This document shows positions 20,430 through 30,673 of a DNA stretch of 33,295 nt, in pieces. The stretch is from the NCBI GenBank assembly GCA_964058805.1, contig CAXKVV010000259.1, positions 1 to 33,295 of the forward strand, written 5' to 3'. The first letter of the stretch is position 1. Each line of letters begins with the position of its first letter. The stretch comes from Schoenoplectus triqueter. Lineage: Eukaryota > Streptophyta > Magnoliopsida > Poales > Cyperaceae. The position numbers were made by a program, and so were the translations under genes. The notes under the pieces were generated by a model, which was given only the letters and a program-made list of their open reading frames with translations, had not been told where the DNA came from and did no database searches.

Positions 20430-22910
20430 GGCTTTAATTTGATTTGAGTTTTCGTGATATTTTATTTTATGTTTTTTTTTGTCTTGAATTGAATTTTGAT
20501 TTGATCTTTATGGGATTTTTTATTTTAGGCTTGATTTGGCTCTAATTGAATCCTTATAGTTTTTTTTTGTTTCAGCCTTAATTAATTTTATTTTATTTTT
20601 TGAAATTTGAATTTATTAAGGTATCATTTTATTGTTATTATTATATTTTTTTTTGGTTTGGGGTACTAACATTTATTTTTTTTGTTTAATGAGGCTTTAT
20701 TTTATTTTTGAGTTTTCGAGCCTATAAAGACTTTTATTCTGATTTTGGATATTCGAGCCTATTGAGGCTTATTCTATTTTTTTTGTTTTCGAACTTATAA
20801 AAGTTTTTATTCTGATTTTAATTTTTCAGGCCTATCGAGTATTTTATTTTGTTTTTGGATTTTCGAGTCTATAGATGTCTTTATTTTGCTTTTGGGTTTT
20901 TCGGACCTATTGAGATATTTATTATGTTTTTAAATTTTTGGACTTATATAGGCCTTTATATTGATTTTGGATTTTCGAGTCTACTGAGGCTTTTTTTTTA
21001 ATTTCGAGTTTTTGAGCCTATAAAAACTTTTATTTTATCTTTGGGTTTTCGGACCTATAAATGTCTTTATTCTGATTTTAGATTTTTGGTCATATAAAAA
21101 GTTTTATTTTATTTTTGAATTTCTCTGCTTATAAAAGCCTTTATTTTATCTTTAGGTTTTTGAATTTATACAAATTTTTATTCTGATTTTGGGTTTTATG
21201 ATCTACTGAGATTTTTTTTTTGTTTTCGGACCTATTGAGACATTTTTTATATTTTTAGATTTTTAGACCAATTAAGTTTTTTATTCTAGTTTTTGAATTT
21301 TCAGTTCCACTTAAAGTTTTATCATTTATTGTGGTTTTTTAAGCCTATTAAGTTATTTATTTTATTTATGGTTTTTGAACCTATAAAGGTATACTGAGAC
21401 TTTATTTTGTTTTTGGGTTTTCGAATCTATAAAAACATTTATTCTATTTTTGAGATTTCAAACATATCAAATCATTTATTTTATTTTTGGATTTTTAGGC
21501 CTATTGAGATTTTTTCGGGCTTATTGAGACTTTTATTTTATTTTTGTGTTTTTTAGGCCTATTAAAGTTTTTATTATGATTTTGAATTTTCAGAATTATT
21601 GAGACCTTTATTTTATTTTTTGGTTTTTAGGCTTATTGAGATTTTTTTTTTTTTTGGTCTATAGAAACATACTAAGACTTTTATTCTATTTTTGAGTTTT
21701 CGGGGCTATAAAGGCTTTTATTCTGGTTTTTATGTTTTCAGACTTATTGAGATTTTTATTATATTTTTGGATTTTTGAGTCTATATAGGCTTTTATACTG
21801 GTTTTGGATTTTCGGGCCTACTGAAGCCTTTATTATGTTTTTTGTTTTTTTTTAGGCTTATTAAGGTATTTATTATGTTTATGGTTCTTGAGTTTATAGA
21901 GGCATACTGAGACCTTTATTATTTTTTTTTTGGGGTTTTCAGGCCTATAAATGCCTTCATTTAATTTTTGAGTTTTCGGACATACCGAAGCTTTTATTTT
22001 TATTTTTGGGTTTTTGGGCCTATTGAGGTATTTATTTTATTTTTGGATTTTTCGAGTCTATAAAAAATTTATTCTATTTTTGAGTTTTCAGACATATCGA
22101 AACTTTTACTTTTATTTTTTGGGTTTTTTGGCCTATTGAGGTCTTGATTTTATTTTTGGGTTTTTCGACCTATTGAGGCATTTATTCTGTTTTTAAATTT
22201 TCGGGCCTATATAGGCTTTTATTCTGATTTTGGATTTTTGAGCATAGTGAGCCTTTATTTTGTTTTTGATTTTTTTAGGTCTATTAAAAATTTTATCCTT
22301 TTTGGTTTTCGGCGTATTGAGACCTTTAATTTTTTTAACGTTTTAGGGCTTATAAAAGCCTTTTTTTATTATGAATTTTCGAGTCTATTGAGACCTTTAT
22401 TTTATTTTTGGGTTTTTTAGGCTTATTAAAACTTTTATTTTGATTTTGATTTTTTAGAACTATTGATGTCTTTATTTTATTTTTGAGTTTTTAGGTTTAT
22501 TAAGTTTTTATTCTGTTTTTGATTTTCGGGTCTATAGAGGCATGCTAAAATCTTTATTCTGTTTTTTAGTTTTTGGGCCTATAAAGGTCTTTATTTTGGT
22601 TTTATGTTTTCAGGCTTATTGAGATTTTTATTATATTTTTAGATTTTTAAGTCTATATAGTCTTTTATGCTGGTTTTGGATTTTCAGGCTTACTGAGGCT
22701 TTTATCATATTTTTGGGTTTTGGGCCTACTGAGGCATTTATTTTTTTTTGATTTTTAGATCAATTGAGGCTTTTATTCTGGTTTTGGATTTTCGAGCCCA
22801 TTGAAGCCTTTATTATATCTTCGGATTTTGTAGGCCTATTAAGGTATTTATTCTGTTTTTTTTGTTGTTTGTGTTAATTGAGACTTTTATTTTATTTATT
22901 TTTTTATACC
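20430..22910. repeat. Degenerate 2.5-kb array of about 40-bp T-rich units
   Basis: Dozens of imperfect copies of a unit of about 35-60 bp, with cores TTTATTTTATTTTTGGGTTT and TCGGGCCTATTGAGGC (variants TATAAAGGC, TATAGAGGC). On the minus strand, the transcribed strand, the repeat is A-rich with a GCCTCAATAGGC-type core. No long frame survives in either direction. It is the largest repeat block of the internal region and directly follows the last gag-derived segment. Confidence 0.88.
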
Positions 22911-23603
22911 TACGACTGATTATGTATGGTGGGACTAATTCTTGATGAATCGCGAATCATCGTCAGATTCATAACCCAATCCTCGACTATTCTTTATTTT
23001 ACCATCTGGGCCCATAATCATCTTTCGGAGATTATCTCATAACCTTGCAAAGGTCTTGACTTCGACTTTCGACATGTCTCTTAGACAACTTATCTTTTGT
23101 GCCAACTTATAGGTTTTTCTTTTCGAAGAAGTGAATAATAGCACCATTATCTTTTTCGTCGCCCAAGTCTTCCGGCTCCATCATCCATCGTTCTCAGGAA
23201 TCAACACTAGAGTCTTTCTTGGACTCCCTTAGGGTCAAGTCTTTGAAGTTTTTTATCATGCGCCATTGTGATAGCTAGTGACATTGCCTCATATTTTGTT
23301 TTGACATTCAATACATGATTTGAGCGATGCACTTCTTTAAGATTCCTCTTTTCTTAAACTTCTTGAGAGGGTTTTGATCACTCCCGACTCCTTTTGGCTT
23401 TTCTTCTTTTTTGGTTCCCGATTCCGGGAAATGAGTCTTGATTGACTTAAGATTGAAGACAATTCCTTCATCAGAGTTTCATCTATCATGTAGTGTGAGA
23501 TAGTGCATACTCTGAATTGCATGCTCTTCTCTTGTTCTTTTGCTTCATGTGGGACCGAGGTTTGAAGAACACTTTGCGGGAGTTCGATTATTCCTTCTGT
23601 GTA
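22911..23603 (-). pseudogene. Decayed C-terminal continuation of the gag segment
   Basis: The zinc-knuckle frame stops at 23604 but the same frame continues as YTEGIIELPQSVLQ and onward to 23337, which resembles the usual sequence after the knuckle in plant Ty3/gypsy polyproteins. Further downstream only short degenerate frames remain. One contains GPDGKIKNSRGLGYES, which could be a relic of a glycine-rich motif. No reverse transcriptase signature is visible. Confidence 0.4.
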
Positions 23604-23987
23604 TCATTTCTCAACCCAATCTTTAAATACCCAGCAATTCTCGATCGGGTGCCCCAAGACTTGATGATAAGGACAGTAATTTGAATCACTGTGTTTCTCC
23701 ATCTCCGCTGGTCTTTTGCTTATTGGCAGGATAAGTCCATTTTCTATCGTTTCTTTAAAGATTTTAGCCACCTTGTCTCTTCGAAAAAAATATGGTTTGC
23801 TCCTCTTTTGTTTGAGAGTCATATCTCGTATGCTCTCTCTTGCGTACATGGGCTGTTTACCTTTATCTTGGTTCTCTCCCGGGGTTCTTATTGCTTTTTC
23901 CGAAGTATTAGCGTCACTGATGGTTATTTGAAGGGCTTTGACCATTTCTAGGATTTCATTATTTTGTAGTTTTATATCATGCATCAC
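23604..23987 (-). pseudogene. gag: Gag C-terminal segment with zinc-knuckle-like motif, out of the usual order
   Basis: A 127-residue open stretch with a short coiled-coil-like start, then KPYFFRRDKVAKIFKETIEN (about 64-83), and a C-x2-H-x4-H-x4-C motif at C105, H108, H113, C118, followed by WVFKDW. In related plant elements this RRDKV plus CPYH block is the nucleocapsid end of gag and lies before the protease. Here it lies after it. The frame upstream has a stop in IAEQ*EVMHD. No function as an intact protein is expected. Confidence 0.7.
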
Positions 23988-24061
23988 CTCCTATTGCTCA
24001 GCTATTTCTCTTCTGTTGACTTCTACTTGGCATCTCAATTCTTTGATTGAGGGAGGTTCTG

Positions 24062-24898
24062 CTACTCTGAGATCTCAACACGGGTTCTCGAGGCATCGCA
24101 CCATTGGGGCCTTGCATTTGAAGAGTTGGGACCCGAAAATACGTGATCTTCACCTGCTGGTCCATCGGTAATAGCGAGACACATAAGTTTATCTTCTATG
24201 TGATTGATCACATATGACACTTCACTTTCGCTGCTTGTATCTACATCATTTCCAGGTCTTCGAAGACAGCGGTAGATAATTTCTTCATCTGATTCTTCTC
24301 TTTCTGAGTTTTCAGATGATTCTTGCTCTCTTGATCTTGAGTTATTCTCTGACTCTTCTTCATTTGAACTCCCGTACACCGGGATATTACGTGACATCGT
24401 TTGTCCTGAATCTTCAGATTCCTCGGACTCTTCATTTGATGATGTCTCGACTTGGAATGCAACCCTCTTCATTCGATTCATTACTTGATCTTTTGATTTG
24501 AACCGTGGTATGAGGTTTGAAGTGAAACTTGATTTCTTTTTCTTCCTTTGAAAATGCATCATATTCTGATTCTTCGTTTGCATAACATTCCTTGATGTTT
24601 TTACTGACTCTGAGAATTTATCCTTGTCTTTGTTTTCTTTTGATAAGAAGAACTGTTTGTTGTGTAGCCAAGGTCGTCCCAACAATACCCGATATGATGG
24701 CTCAACATCTATCAAATAAAATTTCATCGGGGATTCTAAGCCACCATGTTGTAAGTTCAGGGTCACTTCTCCAAGGCCTTCTGGAAGTTTTGGTTGAACT
24801 CGTGGATAGGTTTTCACATCAAAGGCTTTTATCTTTAAGGTTTTGAGGGGCATGATGTTGATTGAAGATCCAGCATCAACTAGGATACGACCGATTCT
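24062..24898 (-). pseudogene. Retropepsin-like aspartic protease remnant with acidic tail
   Basis: The frame opens after a stop at 24899-24901 with RIGRILVDAGSSINIMPLKT, in which DAG is the retropepsin active-site triplet (variant of DTG/DSG). The second landmark, VEPSYRVLLGRPWLH, follows about 75 residues later and is typical of plant Ty3/gypsy proteases. After GRPWLH the protein turns into a lysine-rich and then strongly Ser/Glu-rich stretch (about 24240-24480) instead of the usual path into reverse transcriptase. The domain core is complete, but it is cut off from gag by stops. It would cleave the Gag polyprotein in an active relative. Confidence 0.8.
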
Positions 24899-25037
24899 TT
24901 ACTTTTCACAGTCTTCTTTGCTTCTGTCTTTCTTTGCAGTCGAGAATCCATGAAGCTTGGGATATTAGCAGAGGACATGTTTTCCGTGTTGGACACTGCT
25001 CTTGGTAAATCTTTGAGCGTGTTGATTTTGGTCACAC

Positions 25038-25823
25038 TTAAGAGCATCCCCATTCATCCATCGATATTTTTTTGATCAAGTTGACCGCTTCGTTCTCGGT
25101 CAAGGTCCCATCGCATTTGATGCTGAAATTTCTCCATCTGTTGCTGTAATCCACCATGGACTCACCCTTTCTGGGTTTCGTGTTTGCCAGATCGGCTATA
25201 TTCATTTTATCTGATATCATGGCGAATCTGGCCCTAAATGCATTCACCATTTCATCTCATGTGTTTACACTTTCATTTTCTAATGAATAATATCATTTAA
25301 AAGCAGTGCCAACTAGACTTTGAGAGAATTATCATAGTAACAATGCATCATTCCCACCAGTGTTCCCACACGAGGCTACGAAGTGCGCCAAGTGTTGTTT
25401 CGGGTTCAGATCTCGATTTCCTTCTCCTGAGAAGACCCTGAATTTTGATATCACATACCCTTTTGGATATTCTTTGAGATCATAGATGGCAGGATATGGA
25501 TGTCCATAGTTTCGGACAGACGAAAGTGCATAGCCACCTCCTGCAATCTGCATCTGTTGAGCAATCATCGCTTGTATTTCTTTCTTGGTTACCCCTTGGT
25601 ATTCAGGTTCAGGATTTATGTGACTATGAAAGGTCACTCTCGGGTTGTTAGGACCAGCATTGGTATTTGACCCATCTCTTCCTTTCTGATTTTTGGAATC
25701 GACATTGATACTTATTTGATGAGAACCCTTTACTTTGTTAGTATCAGTGTTAAAATTTATGTGCTCTTGTAAAGCCTTGATGGTGTTGGCTAGTTCTTCA
25801 TTCTGCTTTAACACAGCCATCAA
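25038..25823 (-). pseudogene. gag: Gag core (Retrotrans_gag-like) with four in-frame stops
   Basis: One continuous frame encodes a coiled-coil start (VLKQNEELANTIKALQEHI), then YPKGYVISKFRVFSGEGN, LNPKQHLAHFVASCGNTGGN, SQSLVGTAF and DEMVNAFRARFAMISDKM, and further on YSNRWRNFSIKCDGTLTENE. This is the capsid-like region of plant Ty3/gypsy Gag. Stops interrupt it at 25332-25334, 25329-25331, 25293-25295 and 25257-25259. In relatives those places usually hold Arg, Gln, Trp and Trp as I recall, so each stop fits a single cytosine-to-thymine type change. The protein cannot be made as one chain. Confidence 0.85.
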
Positions 25824-27059
25824 AAGTTATCGCTGTTTCACAAGCTCTTCATCATGTATTTCTATGTGATTTCTCAACAACTCTATGTTATCAGGCGGGA
25901 CGCTTGTTGCTCCTTGATTTTCACCTCCATCTTCGGAATCAGAAGGATTATTTTCTTCGTTCTCTTCTTCTCTAGATTTGTTGTTATCGCTTGTTCCTTT
26001 ATTTTTCTTGGTCTCCCTTTTCGACCATTGCCTTTACTAGTATTTGTCGTATTGGTCTGATTTTATGGGGATCGGTCTTCAGGATCTTGAGGATTTTCTG
26101 AAGTCACAACATTGACACTGGCGTGAACTTGAGACTCTTTATTTTTTTTGACGTTTGCGATGACCATATAGGCCGAGAAATGCCTTTCCAGATCTCCCAC
26201 ATGTTTAATGACTCATCTTTTCTTTCGGCTTTGGTTACTGACGGAGATAGTCAAATTTTGGATCGAATCTTGGGACTCAATCTATTAAACACCCTATAAG
26301 AGGTGTATTCTTCAGCCACCGGTTTTAATTGGGATTCATATTGTGTTTTAGAAGTTATGGGGATCCGTTCTTGTGTGATTTTCTGATTTCTTCCTTTTAC
26401 GAGTCTCATAGCTTGAGCGGCTCGATTGTGCCAATTTTGGCTTACTTGATCTTGAGAAGGAAATATCAACCTGGGTTTGACTTGTACCCGATTTTGAATT
26501 TTGTCAGAGATTTGACATCTTGACTTTCTAGTTTTCATATTCCTCTTTTCATTTAGGGTCACTGACGAGACTGAATTCTTCTGGTTTTGTTGAGGTTTTC
26601 GTGATGAAACTTCCCAAACTTGGCGTCTCTGACCTCTAGCAGGGTCCTCTCCTACAATTCTTAGAACGGAGAAAGAGTTGGATACATGGATATTTGGCCT
26701 AGCCACCAGGCGTTCTTGAGGTACTTCTCAATTTTTTTCCGGGAGACCTTGAGTGTAGAGGCAATTTTAGGAGAGATTGCCTTCTTGGTTGGGTGTCTCC
26801 TCCTCTTTTGAGGTCCAAGAGGAGAGTCCATGATTTTATTGTATATACCATTCTGAGTTAGAGTAAAAGAGACTTCTTCATCTTCTTCTTCAGTTGGGGC
26901 TGCTGCGGAGATGAGAGCCACCATTATTGGAGTGTTGATGATGACTTCTTGCGGGATCATCCCAAAGAAAATGAAGTACTTCCCTTCAGCACATTGGGAA
27001 GGAGTGATGGTGTGAGAAGCCACCGTCGTCGTCGTCTTGTTGTTGCCGAGGAATGTCAT
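25824..27059 (-). pseudogene. gag: Gag N-terminal region, frameshifted
   Basis: The first ATG after the primer site (27059) opens a 132-residue frame (to 26661) with an acidic TEEEDEEVSF patch and a basic RKKIEKYLKNAWW stretch. At about 26700 the meaningful sequence shifts frame, since LKNAWWL continues as ARPNIHVSNSFSVL in the frame 26251-26706. Further pieces such as RHFSAYMVIANV (near 26170) and a Ser/Asp-rich stretch lead to the gag core, again with frame changes and stops. I do not recognise a named domain. The position suggests the N-terminal part of Gag. Confidence 0.6.
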
Positions 27060-27179
27060 TTCACCTACAAAACAAACAACAACTTCAACTTCATTAGTTT
27101 TTTATTTTTATAAGCAACCACTTAATTTACTTAACTATTTTATTTATTTTTTCTCTTTCAAAGATGAGAGGAAAATCTT

Positions 27180-27198
27180 GGTCCCACCGGGCGTGCCA
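27180..27198 (-). promoter_or_regulatory. Primer binding site
   Basis: On the minus strand TGGCACGCCCGGTGGGACC begins five bases (GGATC) after the 5' LTR end. TGG is the complement of the CCA tail of a tRNA, so a cellular tRNA would prime minus-strand synthesis here. The match should identify the tRNA species. I did not assign one. The site fixes the element's orientation. Confidence 0.75.
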
Positions 27199-28966
27199 GA
27201 TCCTGTGCGACCCTTTTTCGCGCCTCTCACCGCCCTGAAAAAGAAAACTAGACGATGAATTGCGGAAGAAGGACACGGAGATCCCTCTAAGTGTGCATTG
27301 GGGTATATTTATATGAATTTGGAATGCACATTTAAAGGTTTTAGAGATTGTGGGGTCTTTAAGATTCCAATGGGCGCAAGCCCCCATTGTTAATTACCCT
27401 GGGTTTTGAACCCGAGGAACCTCTGATTAAGAAAGAAAAAATAAACAGAATAGTTAAGCAATTTTAAGCGGTCGCTATGAGTAAGGGCATGGAATATATG
27501 GACTTTTCAAGGTAGTTTACACCTTCTGAATTGACTTTTTTTTATTTTTTTTTATTGATAAAATGATTTAGTTTTTATTTATTTATTTATTTATTATTTG
27601 AACTTATCTTATTTAAATTTATTTAATCTTGAATGTTGAGATTTATTTTTATTTTAGATTAAGATTGGTTTAATTCTAAAATTGAATTTTTTTATTTGAT
27701 AAGAATATTTATTATTATTATTATTGGTTATGTTTTTATTTATTTATTGATATCTAAATTTATTTAATTTTGAAGATTGAGAGTTATTTTTTATTTTATT
27801 TTTATTATGATATTTATTTTAGGTGAATGTTGATTTATTTTAAATGAATGTTGATTTAGTCTTTCATTTTATTTATGTATTTATTTATTTAATTCATTTT
27901 TATTTAAATTTTATTTGATTTTGAATAAGAGTTATACTTATTTAATTTTTTACTATTTTTTTTTATTCATTATATATTTAATTTTATTAATTTTTGTATT
28001 TTCATATATTGTTTTATTTGGAATTACTTAATTAGTTATTTTAAAATTTGTTTTAATGAATAAAATTATATTTATTTATTTATTTATTTTAAGAAAACTT
28101 TTATATTATTATTATTTTCTTTATGTTATTTCTTTTTATTATATATTTTCAATGAAAGCAATTTAATATATTTTTTTATTTTCAACGGCAAAGAAAATAC
28201 GATCAATTGGGGATTATTTTTGATTTCTTTGAGAAAATATATTAGTAACATATTAATTTTATTTGACAAAAATATCAATAACAATGTTATGAACAAATTT
28301 TATTTTGAATATGTTTTAATTTGAATCCTTTAAAATATTATTTCGGGAGGAATATTAGAAATGGACAAATCTGAAAACTTACGAAGACTCCAGCAGATAA
28401 TACTGTTTATTATTTTTTTTAGAGTAAAATGAGTTAATAACATACTGATTTTATTTAACAGATATATGAAATGGGATGTTACGAACAACTTTTATGTTGA
28501 ACATTTTTCATTTTGAGCTTTAAAAAGTACTATTTTGAGCAAAATACCAGCAGAAGACGGTTCTGAAAATTAGGAGCTGTCAGGATTGTTTTGCTTATTT
28601 GAGAGGTATTTACAGTGTATTTTTGCATGAAATTTTTTATACAAGCTCCTCTTAATATGTATTTGAAGAATATAAAATAATATATACACATCACATTGAC
28701 GGATCGGTACAGTTTTTTAATTCTTTTCTGATAAGGGACTGAACTGGACAGCTGAAGATATTTTTGATATTTTTGAAAAATATATTTAAGAAATCTTTCA
28801 AACCAGATCATGATACTATCAATAAGGATATGATGAACAACTTTTATGTTGAAAACTTTCTTATTAAAAATTATTTTAATATACTTTTGAGGTTGTTTAT
28901 TAAAGAAGTTTCAACGTAAATCGGAAAATATCTCAATTTTTCAGAAAATAGCTCAATATTAAGAAG

Positions 28967-29422
28967 AGTTTTATTTTATTTTATCTTGTGCTATGATATA
29001 GTCGACAAACTATTGCTTGTGACACATAATCAAAACACTTAAGAAAGCAAGTTTAGTTTTTTATCAAATTATTTGTTATTTTATTCTCTCTTTTGTGCTA
29101 TGATATAGTCGACGAGCTATTGCTCATGACACATGATCAAAGTACTTAAGAGAGCGATTATTAATTGTTTTATTCACTATTTTATGCCATGATATAGTCG
29201 ATGAGCTATTGCTCATGACACATGATCAAAGCACTTAGGAGAGATATTATTAATTATTTTATTTATTATTCTATGCTATGATATAGTCGATGAGCTATTG
29301 CTCATGACACATGATCAAAGCACTTAAGATAGAAATTATTTTTTTGTTTTATTCATTCTTTTATGCTATGATATAGTCAACAAGCTGTTGCTTGTGACAC
29401 ATGATCAAAGCACTTAAGAAAG
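28967..29422 (-). repeat. Five-copy hairpin array in the 5' LTR (transcribed leader)
   Basis: The same array as in the 3' LTR, with hairpins at 29001-29023, 29108-29130, 29197-29219, 29286-29308 and 29376-29398. In this LTR the array lies between the predicted start near 30640 and the primer site, so it should be in the 5' leader of the genomic RNA. Confidence 0.82.
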
Positions 29423-30664
29423 AAAAAAGATAAATTTATTTACAAATTTATTTTATAAATTGTTGGCTGAAGATTCACAAATTTATTTTATAAATTGTTG
29501 GCTGAAGATCCACAAATTCGTATAAAATTGTAATAAACTCTAAAAATTATGAAATTTTACAGAGAGATACAATATAACTAGATCTAGATGCTCACAAAAT
29601 TTCAATCAAATCGGAGTAGCAGAGATATGATTTTTTATTTTCGAATCAGATCAGGGGCAAAAGAGGAAAATTGTGTACCAGTATTTGCTGTTTTTCAGAA
29701 TTAAAAAGGCTATAACTTTTTACAGAAAAATCAAAAAAATATAAAATCAGTTTCTATAGATTCATATGACTTATTTCTATGAGATCTGAAAGTTTTGTAA
29801 TATTTGGAGCAGATCTCATCCTATTTTTCCTTTTATTGCATTTTCAGCTATTTTAGGGCTGATTTTGCATTTATAAGGGATTCATTGATCTCAAATGATT
29901 TGAATGCATCATTTAGCCCTCATCTAACATTCAATGATGTTTGTATGTAGATTTGAGCCAAAAGAAAAATAAAAAAAAATGAAAAAAACAAAAAAAAGGA
30001 AAAAGGAAAAGAGGAAATGGATGTTACCAGAACTTGCTGTTTTTCAGAATTAAAAAGGCTATAACTTTTTATAGAAAAATCAAAAAAATGTAAAATCAGT
30101 TTCTGTAGATTCATATGACTTATTTCTACGAGATCTGAAAGTTTTATAAGATTTGGAGAAGATCTCATCTCGTTTTTCATTTTATTGCATTTTCAGCCAT
30201 TTTAGGGCTGATTTTGCGTTTATAAGGGATTCATTGATCTCAAACGGTTTAAATGCATCATTTAGCTTCAATCTAACATTCAATAATGTTTGTATGCAGA
30301 TTTGAGCTAAAAAAAGAAAAAAAAATAAAAAAGATCGAATTGCAACATAAGAACGTCAAGCAAAAGAAGAAAAATCAATTTGAACATGAAAAATTTCATC
30401 TTTATTGCACGAATCAAAATTACAAGCTCTAATACACTCTTGATATCTATATTTACATGATATATGACTACCTAGATCTAATTTGTAGTTTGAGTAGAAG
30501 AGGATTTGATTGAATCTTGTATCTTTGGGCTTGATTTTGATCTCAACTCAAAGATTGAATCTTATTTTGTATCTAATTTGAGCTTCAATTGGTTTTGGCA
30601 GCATTTTGGATTAGCATTCAGCTTGGGATGGGTTGTGTCTCTTGTATTTGAAGGAGGATAGGGG

Positions 30665-30673
30665 TTTATATAG
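30665..30673 (-). promoter_or_regulatory. TATA box of the 5' LTR, probable promoter of the element
   Basis: Minus-strand CTATATAAACCCC. A start about 25-35 bases downstream gives an RNA with a leader of about 3.4 kb before the primer site, unusually long. This is inferred from the motif and context only. Confidence 0.55.

Noticed and set aside
22238..22420. Aromatic-rich frame in the 40-bp array as a membrane protein
   Set aside because: It is the translation of T-rich repeat units and is not open in neighbouring units.
17249..23600. A hidden reverse transcriptase or integrase on either strand
   Set aside because: I looked for the YxDD, LPQG-like and HHCC-type landmarks and saw none. The region is mostly tandem repeats. 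A profile search would be decisive.
24062..24853. Serine/glutamate-rich frame as a host nuclear protein
   Set aside because: It starts with retropepsin landmarks (DAG, LLGRPWLH) and sits inside the retrotransposon on its coding strand.
27127..27387. A minus-strand frame running from the LTR end through the primer site
   Set aside because: It spans the LTR/internal boundary and the primer site. It is a chance frame.
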